In this document: positions 1-8,021 of the stretch, in pieces
How the letters are laid out: each line of letters begins with the position of its first letter
Numbering within the stretch: the first letter of the stretch is position 1
Source of the DNA: Anaeromyxobacter dehalogenans 2CP-1
Lineage (GTDB): Bacteria; Myxococcota; Myxococcia; Myxococcales; Anaeromyxobacteraceae
Assembly: GCF_000022145.1 (NCBI RefSeq)
Contig: NC_011891.1
Span: 62,001-126,000 of the forward strand
DNA: 64,000 nucleotides
Direction of reading: 5' to 3'
Made by a program: the position numbers and the translations under genes
Notes under the pieces: generated by a model
Told to the model about the DNA's origin: nothing
Databases searched by the model: none
Seen by the model: only the letters and a program-made list of their open reading frames with translations

Positions 1-417
1 GAGGTCGCCCTGGTGCAGCCCGCAGGCGGCGAACGCGCGCACCATCACGCTCGTCCACACCTCCAGGTCCGCCGCGGTGTAGGCCACCACGATGGGCTTG
101 CCGGTGGTGCCGGAGGACGCGTGCAGCCGGACGATCTCCTCCACCGGCGAGGCGAACAGGCCGAACGGGTAGGTGTCGCGCAGGTCGGCCTTCACCGTGA
201 ACGGCAGGCGCGCGAGATCCTCGAGCGCGTGGATGGCGTCGGGGAAGACGCCGCGGGCCTCCATGCGCTGGCGGAGGAGCGGGACCTTCTCGTAGGCGCG
301 CGCCACCACGGCGCGGAGCCGGGCGAGCTGCAGCTTCTCGAGCTCGCGGCGGGGGAGGAAGTCGGGGGCGCTGGCCGGGTGGAAGGCGCTGCCGGCGTCG
401 TTCCAGGAGGTGGTCAC
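1..417 (-). CDS. paaK: Phenylacetate-CoA ligase family protein, N-terminal part (gene runs off the left edge)
   Basis: The visible 139 residues from a GTG start are the N-terminal part of the PaaK family of AMP-forming aryl-CoA ligases, which activate phenylacetate or related aryl acids to CoA thioesters with ATP. The family hallmarks seen are RARVVARAYEKVPLLRQR-like helices, LPFTVKADLRDTYPFGLF and the ATP-binding loop SSGTTGKP. The gene follows iorB by 13 bases on the same strand, so iorA-iorB-paaK is probably one transcript. Arylpyruvate oxidation by IorAB gives arylacetyl-CoA, so a ligase for free arylacetates beside it makes metabolic sense. The C-terminal two thirds lie outside the window, so substrate residues cannot be judged. 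Confidence 0.92.
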   Translation of the reverse strand, partial: MTTSWNDAGSAFHPASAPDFLPRRELEKLQLARLRAVVARAYEKVPLLRQRMEARGVFPDAIHALEDLARLPFTVKADLRDTYPFGLFASPVEEIVRLHASSGTTGKPIVVAYTAADLEVWTSVMVRAFAACGLHQGDL

Positions 418-430
418 GGGGCCTCCCGGG

Positions 431-919
431 TCAGCGCGCGGCGGCGGCGGTCTCCCGGCCGAGCCGGAAGGCCGCGTCGTTCACGGCGTGGAGCCGCTCG
501 GGGAGCGCGGCGTGGATGGCGGCGAGCCAGTGGGCCTCGTCGAGCTCGAGGTGGTGCGAGAGCAGGCCGAGCAGCGCCACGTTCAGGCTGCGGCGGTTCG
601 GGAGCCTCGCCTCGTCCACCGCGTCCGGCGGGATGAGGAGGCCGCCGGGCCGGAGCAGCGGGCGGGTCACCTCCAGCTCGGAGGGCGCCAGCACCAGCAG
701 GAAGTCGGCCTCGCCGGCCGGGACCATGGGCGAGAGCACCTCGGCGCCGAAGCGGACGTCGGTGGTGACCGAGCCGCCGCGCTGGCTCATGCCGTGGACC
801 TCGGCCTTCTTCACGTCCAGGCCGGCGCGGAAGGCGGTGTCGGCCAGGATCTCGGAGGCCTTGATGACGCCCTGGCCGCCCAGGCCGGCGACGACCACGT
901 TCACGGTCCGGCTAGGCAT
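431..919 (-). CDS. iorB: Indolepyruvate ferredoxin oxidoreductase, beta subunit
   Basis: This 162-aa protein is the gamma-domain subunit of indolepyruvate:ferredoxin oxidoreductase, which with IorA oxidatively decarboxylates aryl 2-oxoacids (indolepyruvate, phenylpyruvate) to aryl-acetyl-CoA and reduces ferredoxin. The family motifs GLGGQGV at residues 12-18 and HGMSQRGGSV at 42-51 are both present, and the length is near the short end for IorB (about 190 aa in archaea). The ATG lies inside the end of iorA (8-bp overlap), and the last codons of iorA contain its GGAGG ribosome binding site, so the two subunits are translationally coupled. Confidence 0.93.
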   Translation of the reverse strand: MPSRTVNVVVAGLGGQGVIKASEILADTAFRAGLDVKKAEVHGMSQRGGSVTTDVRFGAEVLSPMVPAGEADFLLVLAPSELEVTRPLLRPGGLLIPPDAVDEARLPNRRSLNVALLGLLSHHLELDEAHWLAAIHAALPERLHAVNDAAFRLGRETAAAAR

Positions 920-2552
920 CGGACACCTCCCCGGCGCCGGCGCAGCCCGCGCAGGCGAGCGCGGCGCGCTTCTCGTCGGCCGCCTTCTCGTACCGGCGGA
1001 TGTCGGCGGCGGCGAGGATGCAGGGCCGCCGCGCGATGATGACGGACAGCCTCGGCTCGGCGAGGCGCTGCTTCAGCAGCTTCTCCCAGCCGGCCGGATC
1101 GGCCACCGGGTCGACGACGTCCACGTTCGCGACGCCCAGCGCCCGGGCCAGCCCCTCGATCGACACCTTGCCGGTGGGCTCGTGGTCGAGCGTGCGGCCG
1201 GTGCCGGGGTGCTCCTGCTGGCCGGTCATGGCGGTGGTGCCGTTGTCGAGCACCACCAGCACGTGGCCGGTGGGCGGCGGGTTGTAGACCATCTCGACGA
1301 GGCCGTTCAGGCCGGTGTGGACGAACGTCGAGTCGCCGATGATCGAGACCACCCGCCGCGCGTCGGCCTCCGGCAGCACGTGCCGCAGCCCGAGGCCCAC
1401 GCCGAGCGAGGCGCCCATGGCCACGCAGGTGTCGATGCCCTGGTACGGCGGGAGGACGCCGAGCGTGTAGCAGCCGATGTCGCCCGCCACGATGCAGTCG
1501 AGCTTGCGCAGCGTGGCGTAGACCGGGTGGTACGGGCAGGCCTCGCAGAGCGCCGGCGGCCGGCCCTTCGGCAGCTCCGGCTCGGGCGAGGTGTCACGCG
1601 CCAGGATCCGGCGCACGCGCTGCACGTCGAGCTCGCCGAAGCGGTACGGCGCCTCCTTCGCCTCGACCGCGATGCCGGCGGCGCGGATGGCGTCGGCGAA
1701 GATGGGGTCGCCCTCCTCCACCACGATGCAGCGATCGACGCTGGCGGCGAAGGCCCGGATCTTCTCGATGGGGAGCGGGTAGACCGTCTTCAGCTCGAGC
1801 CGGCTCGCCGAGGGCGCGGCCTCGGCCACGTGGCGCGCGGTCACGCCGGAGGTGATGACGCCGAGCGCGCGGTCGCCCTTCACCCAGACGTTGAGCGGGG
1901 TCTCCTCGGCGAACGCCTGGAGCGCCTCCAGCTTCTTGCGGAGCCGGCGGTGCGCGGGGCGGGCGTAGGCCGGGATCATCACGCGGCCGGGGATGTCGCG
2001 CACGAACGCCGGGCCGGGCGGGGCCGGCAGGTCGGTGCGGCGCGCGGCCAGCGTCTTCGAGTGGCACACGCGCGTGGTCATGCGGAGGATGACCGGGATC
2101 GCGAAGCGCTCGGACAGCTCGAGCGCGGTCACGGTGAGGTCGTAGGCCTCCTGCGAGTCGGCGGGCTCGAGCATGGGCAGCCCGGCCGCGGCGGCGTAGT
2201 GCCGGTTGTCCTGCTCGTTCTGCGACGAGGCCATGCCCGGATCGTCGGCGCTCACCACCACCAGGCCGCCCTTCACCCCGGTGTACGCGGCGGTGAAGAG
2301 CGGGTCGGCGGCCACGTTCAGCCCGACGTGCTTCATGGTGACGAGCGCGCGCGCGCCACCGAACGCGGCCCCCAGGCCGACCTCCAGCGCCACCTTCTCG
2401 TTGGGCGCCCACTGGGCGCGGCCGCCGAGCGCGTCGAGCGCCTGGAGGATCTCGGTCGAGGGGGTGCCGGGATAGCCGGTGCCGAGCCGCACGCCCGCGT
2501 CGCGGGCCGCCGCCGCCACCGCCTCGTCCCCGGATAGAAGCCGCCGTTCCAT
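912..2552 (-). CDS. iorA: Indolepyruvate ferredoxin oxidoreductase, alpha subunit, lacking an intact C-terminal ferredoxin domain
   Basis: The 546-aa product is the thiamine-diphosphate subunit of indolepyruvate:ferredoxin oxidoreductase. The N-terminal pyrimidine-binding domain begins with GTGYPGTPSTEILQ (24-37) and the TPP/Mg region includes GDIGCYTLG (358-366), GDSTFVHTG (406-414) and DNGTTAMTGQQ (436-446). The ATG at 2552 is preceded by a GAGAGGAGA ribosome binding site; an in-frame extension upstream is only Arg/Pro-rich shadow sequence. Family members usually end in a domain with two CxxCxxCxxxCP clusters. Here the chain ends in ACAGCAGAGEVSDA, only two cysteines of the first cluster, directly over the start of iorB. 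Electron delivery to ferredoxin must therefore differ or use another protein. Divergent from ptb-buk. Confidence 0.93.
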   Translation of the reverse strand: MERRLLSGDEAVAAAARDAGVRLGTGYPGTPSTEILQALDALGGRAQWAPNEKVALEVGLGAAFGGARALVTMKHVGLNVAADPLFTAAYTGVKGGLVVVSADDPGMASSQNEQDNRHYAAAAGLPMLEPADSQEAYDLTVTALELSERFAIPVILRMTTRVCHSKTLAARRTDLPAPPGPAFVRDIPGRVMIPAYARPAHRRLRKKLEALQAFAEETPLNVWVKGDRALGVITSGVTARHVAEAAPSASRLELKTVYPLPIEKIRAFAASVDRCIVVEEGDPIFADAIRAAGIAVEAKEAPYRFGELDVQRVRRILARDTSPEPELPKGRPPALCEACPYHPVYATLRKLDCIVAGDIGCYTLGVLPPYQGIDTCVAMGASLGVGLGLRHVLPEADARRVVSIIGDSTFVHTGLNGLVEMVYNPPPTGHVLVVLDNGTTAMTGQQEHPGTGRTLDHEPTGKVSIEGLARALGVANVDVVDPVADPAGWEKLLKQRLAEPRLSVIIARRPCILAAADIRRYEKAADEKRAALACAGCAGAGEVSDA

Positions 2553-2678
2553 CGTTCGGGTTCTCCTCTCGCGCGCCCCGGACCGCGGGGCGTGCAGGCC
2601 GCCCTCGGTCCGGGATACAACCCGGCCCGGCCGCGGTCGTCTCTGACGTGGACCCGGCATGATACCTGAACGGGGCTG

Positions 2679-3602
2679 ATGATTCCCATCCCTACCCTGG
2701 CGCGGCTGACCGCGGAGGCGCGCACCGCCGGCCCGCTCCGGCTGGCGGTGGCGGCCGCGGCGAGCGACTCGGCGCTCGGCGCGGCGGCGCTCGCCCGCCG
2801 GCAGCGGATCGCCGACGCGGTGCTGGTGGGCGGGCGGTCGGAGATCGCGGCGCGGCTGCGGGCGCTCGGCGAGGATCCGGCGCTGTTCGAGCTGCACGAG
2901 GCCGCGAACGACGAGGACGCGGCGCGCCGCGCGGTGGCGATCGTCCGGGGCGGCGAGGCGGCGGTGCTGATGAAGGGCCGGCTCCAGACCGCCGCGCTGC
3001 TCGCGGCCATCCTGGATCGCGAGGCCGGGCTCCGCGACGGGCGCCTCCTCTCCGACGTGCTGGTGGCGGATCACCCGCTCTCCGCCGCGCCCCGGCTGCT
3101 CGGCGTCACCGACGGCGGCGTGAACGTGGCGCCCGACCTCGGGCAGAAGCGGGCCATCGTGGAGAACGCGGCGGCGCTGTTCCGCGCGCTCGGGCACGAC
3201 CGGCCCCGGGTGGCGTGCCTGTGCGCGGTCGAGACCGTGACCGAGGCCATGCCCCACACCCGCGACGCGGCCGCGCTCGCCGCCATGAGCGCGCGCGGCG
3301 AGCTGACCGGCTGCGTGGTGGGCGGCCCGTTCGCGCTCGACAACGCGCTCTCGGCCGAGGCCGCGCGGGAGAAGGGCATCGACCATCCGGTGGCCGGCCG
3401 GGCCGACCTCCTCCTCGCGCCGACCATCGAGGCCGGCAACGCGCTCGGGAAGGCGTTCACCTACCTCGCGCATCGGAGCGTCGCGCACGTGATCGTGGGC
3501 GCCCGCGCGCCGGTGCTCATTCCGTCGCGGGTGGAGCGCCCGGAGGACAAGCTCTGCTCGATCGCGCTCGGCGTGCTGGCGGCGGCGCGGGGGACCCGGT
3601 GA
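2679..3602 (+). CDS. ptb: Phosphate butyryltransferase / phosphate acyltransferase
   Basis: The 307-aa protein belongs to the phosphate acetyl/butyryltransferase family, which exchanges the CoA of an acyl-CoA for phosphate. Length and motifs (KGRLQTAALL near 105, LLGVTDGGVNVAPDL near 140, the C-terminal SVAHVIVGARAPVLIPSR) fit Ptb rather than the longer Pta. The stop codon overlaps the GTG start of butyrate kinase (GTGA), so the pair makes acyl phosphate and then ATP in a coupled unit. Transcribed divergently from iorA across 126 bases. The acyl group in vivo is unknown; branched or aromatic acyl-CoA made by the neighbouring oxidoreductase is a reasonable inference. Confidence 0.9.
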   Translation: MIPIPTLARLTAEARTAGPLRLAVAAAASDSALGAAALARRQRIADAVLVGGRSEIAARLRALGEDPALFELHEAANDEDAARRAVAIVRGGEAAVLMKGRLQTAALLAAILDREAGLRDGRLLSDVLVADHPLSAAPRLLGVTDGGVNVAPDLGQKRAIVENAAALFRALGHDRPRVACLCAVETVTEAMPHTRDAAALAAMSARGELTGCVVGGPFALDNALSAEAAREKGIDHPVAGRADLLLAPTIEAGNALGKAFTYLAHRSVAHVIVGARAPVLIPSRVERPEDKLCSIALGVLAAARGTR

Positions 3603-4729
3603 GCGCGGGCGCGGGGCCTCCGGGGAGCGGCGCCGGCGCCGGCGGCGGGCCGCTGGTGCTGGCGGTGAACCCGGGCGCCGGGTCCACCAAGCTCGGCCTG
3701 TTCCGCGGCGGCCTGCCATTGCGCGAGGAGAAGGTGCTCCACCCCGAGGCGATGGCGCGCCCCGCAGCGCGGATCTGGGACGAGCTGCCCGGGCGCGTCG
3801 CCGCCGCCGAGGACTTCCTCTCGCGGGCCGGGGTGCGGGCGGGGGAGCTCGCCGCGGTGGCCGGCCGGGGCGGGCTGCTCCCGCCGCTCGCCGCCGGCGC
3901 GTACCTGGTGGACGACGCGCTGGTGGCCGAGCTGGAGCGGGCCGCGCACGGCGAGCACGCCTCCAACCTGGGCGCCCCCATGGCGCGGGCGCTGGCCGCG
4001 CCGCACGGCTGCCCGGCGCTGGTGGTGGACCCGGTCTCGGTGGACGAGCTCGCGCCGGTGGCGCGCGTCACCGGCCTCGCCGGGGTGGAGCGCTCCAGCT
4101 TCGTGCACGCGCTCAACCTCCGGGCGGTGGCGCGCCGCCACGCCGCCGGGGCGGGGCGGCCGCTCGAGGCGCTCCGGCTGGTGCTCGCGCACCTCGGCAC
4201 CGGGATCTCGCTCTGCGCCCTGTCCGGCGGCCGGATGGTGGACGTGGTGAACCCGCGCGACGAGGGGCCGTTCTCGGGCGACCGGGCCGGCGGCGTGCCC
4301 GCGAACGCGCTCGTCGACCTGTGCTTCGCGCCGGGCGCCGACGTGCGGACGGTGAGGCGCCGGCTGTTCGGCGACGGCGGGCTCTACGCGCACCTCGGCA
4401 CGCGCGACGTCCGGGAGGCGCTGGCGCGCGCCGAGCGCGGGGACGCCCGGGCCGCGCTGCTGGTGGACGCCATGTGCTACCAGGCCGCGAAGGCCGTGGC
4501 GGCGATGGCCGTCGCGCTCGACGGGCGGGTGGACGCGATCGTGCTCACCGGCGGCCTCGCGCACCTCGCGCCGGTGGTGGAGGGCGTCCGCCGCCGGGTG
4601 GCGTGGATCGCGCCGGTGGAGATCCATCCGGGCGAGGACGAGCTGCGCGCGCTCGCCGAGGGCGCGCTGCGCGTCCTCGCCGGCGAGGAGCCGGCCCGGC
4701 GCTACGCGCCGCTCGCTCCGGCGCGCTGA
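3599..4729 (+). CDS. buk: Butyrate kinase
   Basis: This 376-aa kinase of the acetate/propionate/butyrate kinase (ASKHA) superfamily converts an acyl phosphate plus ADP to the free acid plus ATP. The first phosphate-binding strand VNPGAGSTKLGLF occurs near residue 23, the central LAHLGTGISLCALSGGRMVDV and GPFSGDRAGGVP near 200-230, and the C-terminal DAIVLTGGLAH near 305. I chose the GTG at 3599 because it overlaps the ptb stop and is the first in-frame start before the ASKHA strand; the 20 residues before that strand are Gly/Ala-rich and may be partly untranslated. The neighbour ptb supplies its substrate. Confidence 0.92.
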   Translation: MSAGAGPPGSGAGAGGGPLVLAVNPGAGSTKLGLFRGGLPLREEKVLHPEAMARPAARIWDELPGRVAAAEDFLSRAGVRAGELAAVAGRGGLLPPLAAGAYLVDDALVAELERAAHGEHASNLGAPMARALAAPHGCPALVVDPVSVDELAPVARVTGLAGVERSSFVHALNLRAVARRHAAGAGRPLEALRLVLAHLGTGISLCALSGGRMVDVVNPRDEGPFSGDRAGGVPANALVDLCFAPGADVRTVRRRLFGDGGLYAHLGTRDVREALARAERGDARAALLVDAMCYQAAKAVAAMAVALDGRVDAIVLTGGLAHLAPVVEGVRRRVAWIAPVEIHPGEDELRALAEGALRVLAGEEPARRYAPLAPAR

Positions 4730-4772
4730 CCGCCGGCGCGCGGCGACGCGCCGCTCGCTTCGCCCTCCGACC

Positions 4773-6236
4773 TCACCGCGGCAGCGCCGCGGCCAGCCGG
4801 CGCACCGCCTCGGCCAGCTCGCGCTCGTCGAGGCGGCCGAAGCCGAGCCGGAGGAACGGACGGGCCCGGCGGTCGTGCGCGAACAGGCGGCCCGGCTGCA
4901 CCGCCACCCCGGCGCGGAGGGCGCGCGCCGCCCACGCCTCCGGGTCGAGGCCGGGCGCGACCCGGCACCAGAGCGCCATCCCGCCCGCCGGCATCCGGAA
5001 GGAGAGCGCGCCGGGGAGCCGCGCGCGCAGCGCGGCCGCGAGCGCCTCGCGCCGCCCCGCGTAGACGCGGCGGGTCCGCCAGGCGTGCCGCTGCGCCTCG
5101 CCCTCCTCGAACAGCTCGGCGACGGCCGCCTCCACCGCGAGGTCGCCCTGCCGGTCGAGGAAGCGGCGGTGCGCGGTGACCCGCTCGATCGCGTCCGGCG
5201 GGCCGGCCAGCCAGCCGATGCGCAGCCCAGGGGCGAGCACCTTCGAGAGCGTGCCCACGTACACCACCACCCCCGCGCCGTCGGCGCTGGCGAGCGGCGG
5301 CACCGGGCGGCCGTCGTAGTGGAACTCGGCGTCGTAGTCGTCCTCGAGCACGAGCAGCCGCGCGCGACGGGCCACCTCGAGCAGCGCCAGCCGCCGGGCG
5401 GGGGCGAGCGTGACGGTGGTCGGGTACTGGTGGTGCGGGGTGAGGTAGACGGCGCGGACGGCGCCGGCCGCGGCGAGCGCCTCGAGGCGCTCCACCTGCA
5501 GCCCGCGCGCGTCCACCGGCACCGGGACGGTGCGGAGCCCCGCCAGGCGCAGCGACTCCCACGCCGGCCGGTACCCGAGCGCCTCGACCGCGACGCCGTC
5601 GCCCGACCTGAGCAGCGCACGCCCGGCGAGCGAGAGCGCCATCTGGGCGCCGCGGGTGACGAGGATCCCGTCCGCTGCCACCGCCAGCCCGCGCGCCTCG
5701 CCCAGCATGCGCGCGAGCGCGGCCCGCAGCCGCGGGTGCCCGGCGGCGTCGCCGTAGGACAGGTGCTCGCGCCGGCGCAGCGCGCGGCGGTAGGCGCTCC
5801 CGAGCGCGGCCACCGGCACGAGCCGCGGGTCGGGCGTGCCGCCGAGGAGCTCGAGCGTGCCCGGCGGCAGCGTGCTCCAGGTGGCGTCGGCCGGGGCGGG
5901 CGGGAGGTCGAAGCCGGCGCGCGCGGCCGGCGCCCCTGCCTCGGGCCCGGCGCGGCCCGGCGCGCCCGGCGGCGGGGGCGGGAGCTCGCGCGAGACGAAG
6001 GTGGCGCGGGCCGGGTCGGACGCGATCCAGCCCTCGGCGGCCAGCTCCCCGTAGGCGGCGAGCACGGTGTTGCGGTGGACGCCCAGCGTCCGCGCCAGCG
6101 CGCGGCTGGAGGGGAGCGGCGCGCCGGGGCGGAGCGCGCCGGCGCGGATGCGCGCGCCGAGCGCGCGGGCGATCTGCACCGAGAGCGGGGCCGGGTCGGC
6201 GCGGTCGATCGCGAGCGGGGTCTGCCAGGTGCGCAC
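4773..6236 (-). CDS. MocR/PdxR-type transcriptional regulator (GntR helix-turn-helix plus aminotransferase domain)
   Basis: The 487-aa protein has a GntR winged helix at about 15-85 (PLSVQIARALGARIRAG, LPSSRALARTLGVHRNTV) and a fold-type I aminotransferase-like effector domain from about 120 to the end. The PLP lysine is K332 in YVGTLSKVLAPGLRIGW, and LEDDYDAEFHYDG (297-309) is typical of MocR regulators. Such proteins sense PLP or amino compounds and often control the divergently transcribed neighbour, here the split-barrel/GNAT fusion at 6302. The GTG start at 6236 lies within the first operator-like repeat, which suggests autoregulation. Convergent with buk. Confidence 0.92.
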   Translation of the reverse strand: MRTWQTPLAIDRADPAPLSVQIARALGARIRAGALRPGAPLPSSRALARTLGVHRNTVLAAYGELAAEGWIASDPARATFVSRELPPPPPGAPGRAGPEAGAPAARAGFDLPPAPADATWSTLPPGTLELLGGTPDPRLVPVAALGSAYRRALRRREHLSYGDAAGHPRLRAALARMLGEARGLAVAADGILVTRGAQMALSLAGRALLRSGDGVAVEALGYRPAWESLRLAGLRTVPVPVDARGLQVERLEALAAAGAVRAVYLTPHHQYPTTVTLAPARRLALLEVARRARLLVLEDDYDAEFHYDGRPVPPLASADGAGVVVYVGTLSKVLAPGLRIGWLAGPPDAIERVTAHRRFLDRQGDLAVEAAVAELFEEGEAQRHAWRTRRVYAGRREALAAALRARLPGALSFRMPAGGMALWCRVAPGLDPEAWAARALRAGVAVQPGRLFAHDRRARPFLRLGFGRLDERELAEAVRRLAAALPR

Positions 6237-6280
6237 TGGTCCATCCGATACCTCGAAACTGGACCTTCTCGCCAGACCAG
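6235..6280. promoter_or_regulatory. Putative MocR operator repeats in the divergent promoter region
   Basis: Between the MocR gene and its divergent neighbour are direct repeats ACTGGTCC (6235-6242) and ACTGGACC (6258-6265), exactly 23 bp apart, followed by an inverted form CCAGACCAG (6272-6280). Paired, helically phased CTGG(T/A)CC sites overlapping a divergent promoter are typical of MocR/GntR operators. Binding by the adjacent regulator is inferred from position and symmetry. Confidence 0.55.
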
Positions 6281-6301
6281 CCCCGGCGCAGCCTGCCGCG
6301 C

Positions 6302-7387
6302 ATGCGACGCGAGATCTTCCGGGCCGGCCGCGGGGAGGCCCTGGCGCTCCTGCGGCGGGCGCCCACCGTGCACCTCGCCACCACCACCCCCGAGGGCGCG
6401 CCGGTGCTGCGCGCGCTCGACGCCGCCGTGCTCGAGGACGGCGTCTGGTTCCACGGCGCGCGCGCCGGCGAGAAGGCGCGCTGCCTGGGCCGGGCGGCGG
6501 TGGTCTCCGCCGAGGAGCTGGTGGCGCACCTGCCCAGCTGGATGGCGGACCCGGTGCGCGCCTGCCCCGCCACCACGCTCTACCGGAGCGTCCAGGCGCA
6601 CGGGACGCTGGAGGAGCTGACCGACTCCGCGCGCAAGGCCGAGGTGCTCTCGGCGCTCATGGCGCGGTGGCAGCCGGAGGGGCGCTACCGGCCCCTCCGC
6701 GCCGACGATCCGCTCTACGCCGGCGAGCTGCGCGGCATCCTGGTGCTGGGCGTCCGCCTGGGCGAGGCGCTCGACGGCAAGTGGAAGCTGCTCCAGAACC
6801 GGACCCCCGAGCAGATCGGCGCGGCGCTCGAGGGGCTGTGGGCGCGCGGCGCGCCGGGCGACGTCGCCGCCATCGAGGCCGTCCGCGCCGCGAACCCGCA
6901 CGCGCCGGAGCCTTCGTTCCTCGCCGCCGGGATCCCGGGAGTCCGGCTGCAGGTGGCGCTCGGCGAGGCCGACGCGCCGGCGGTCCGGGCGCTCCTCGCC
7001 GGCGAGTACTGGTGGGAGGGCGAGCCGCTCGCGCTGGCCGGGCCCTCGCACCTCGCCTCCACCGCGTGGGTGGGCGCCCGCGACGCGGACGGCGCGCTGG
7101 TCGCCTCGGCGCGCGCCATGGCCGACCCGCGCCACGCCTGGATCTACGACGTGGTGGTGGCGCCGGCCTGGCGCGGGCGCGGCCTGGGCAAGCGGCTCGT
7201 GGCGCTCCTCCTCGACCACCCGGCGGTGCGGCGCACCCGCTTCGTCCGCCTCGTCACCGCCGACGCGCAGGGGCTCTACGCGCGCTTCGGCTTCGTGGAC
7301 GCGGCGGGCAAGCGGCGCTTCGGGACGTCCACCGAGATGGTGCTGGTTCGCGATCCGCCCGCCGGCGCGGACGCCGGCGCGCCCTGA
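6302..7387 (+). CDS. Pyridoxamine-5'-phosphate-oxidase-like (NimA-type) flavin split barrel fused to a GNAT acetyltransferase
   Basis: The 361-aa protein combines two folds. Residues about 1-165 match the NimA-like FMN-binding split barrel (PTVHLATTTPEGAPVLRAL, then GVWFHGARAGEKARCLG), a family of flavin or heme binding reductases. Residues about 215-350 are a GNAT N-acetyltransferase, with the acetyl-CoA loop RGRGLGKRL at 291-299 preceded by IYDVVVAPAW. It is the likely target of the divergent MocR regulator, which suggests a role in handling a PLP-related or amino compound, but the substrate is unknown. Six bases separate its stop from that of the converging dedA pseudogene. Confidence 0.85.
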   Translation: MRREIFRAGRGEALALLRRAPTVHLATTTPEGAPVLRALDAAVLEDGVWFHGARAGEKARCLGRAAVVSAEELVAHLPSWMADPVRACPATTLYRSVQAHGTLEELTDSARKAEVLSALMARWQPEGRYRPLRADDPLYAGELRGILVLGVRLGEALDGKWKLLQNRTPEQIGAALEGLWARGAPGDVAAIEAVRAANPHAPEPSFLAAGIPGVRLQVALGEADAPAVRALLAGEYWWEGEPLALAGPSHLASTAWVGARDADGALVASARAMADPRHAWIYDVVVAPAWRGRGLGKRLVALLLDHPAVRRTRFVRLVTADAQGLYARFGFVDAAGKRRFGTSTEMVLVRDPPAGADAGAP

Positions 7388-7393
7388 GGTCGC

Positions 7394-7994
7394 TCACGCG
7401 GCGGCGCGGGCGCGGCGGCGGCGGAGCCAGACCGCCACCGCGGCCGCCAGCAGCACCGCCCCGAGCACCGCGAGCTCCACCCGGCGCACGCCGCGCTCGG
7501 CCGTGCCGAGGTGGTGCGCGAACAGGTAGCCGACCGAGACCACCAGCGGCACCGACAGGAGCCGCGGAGAGCCCGTCCGCGAGCGCGAACGTGCGCAGGC
7601 GCACCCCGTGCGTCGCGGCGAGGGCGAACGCGGCGAGCCGCAGGCCCGAGGTGTGCCGCGCCACCGCCACCGAGAGGAACGCGTGGCGCGCGAGGTGCGC
7701 CTCCAGCCGATCGCGCCGCGCCGGCGTGAGCACCCGGGCCACCATGCGCGTGCGCAGCACGCGTTCCGCGTGCCGGCGCGCCAGGAGGAAGAACGCGACG
7801 TCGCCGAGCACGATCCCGAGCCAGCACACCCCGATGACGAGCGGCAGGCGCAGGTAGCCCTGGTGCGCCAGCGCCCCCGCGCCGAGCTGGGTGGCCTCCT
7901 CCGGGATCGGGACGCCCAGCCCCGCGCCGGCCAGCAGGGCCAGCACGGCGAGGTAGCCGAAGCGGGAGAGGAGCGCCTGGAGCACCTCGGGCAA
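7394..7994 (-). pseudogene. DedA family membrane protein, frameshifted
   Basis: Residues 1-134 in the first frame (TTG start at 7994; a GTG three codons later is also possible) read as a DedA/SNARE-associated membrane protein: GVPIPEEATQLGAGALAHQG, a helix through VIGVCWLGIVLGDVAFFL and the RHTSGLR segment. At about 7563-7567 the frame breaks after ALADGLSA. The DedA C-terminus continues one base on as LLSVPLVVSVGYLFAHHLG, a last membrane helix, and stops at 7394. Removing one G restores a normal ~199-aa DedA protein ending in an Arg-rich tail. DedA proteins act in membrane lipid scrambling and proton-motive-force homeostasis. Either a recent inactivating mutation or a sequencing error. Confidence 0.8.
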
Positions 7995-8021
7995 TCTACG
8001 GCGCGCGGCGCGGGCGCGCGC

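Noticed and set aside
3461-7219. A 1,252-codon minus-strand open frame over ptb, buk and the MocR gene
   Set aside because: Composition is Arg/Pro/Ala-rich with no domain; it is antisense or out of frame to genes with clear motifs.
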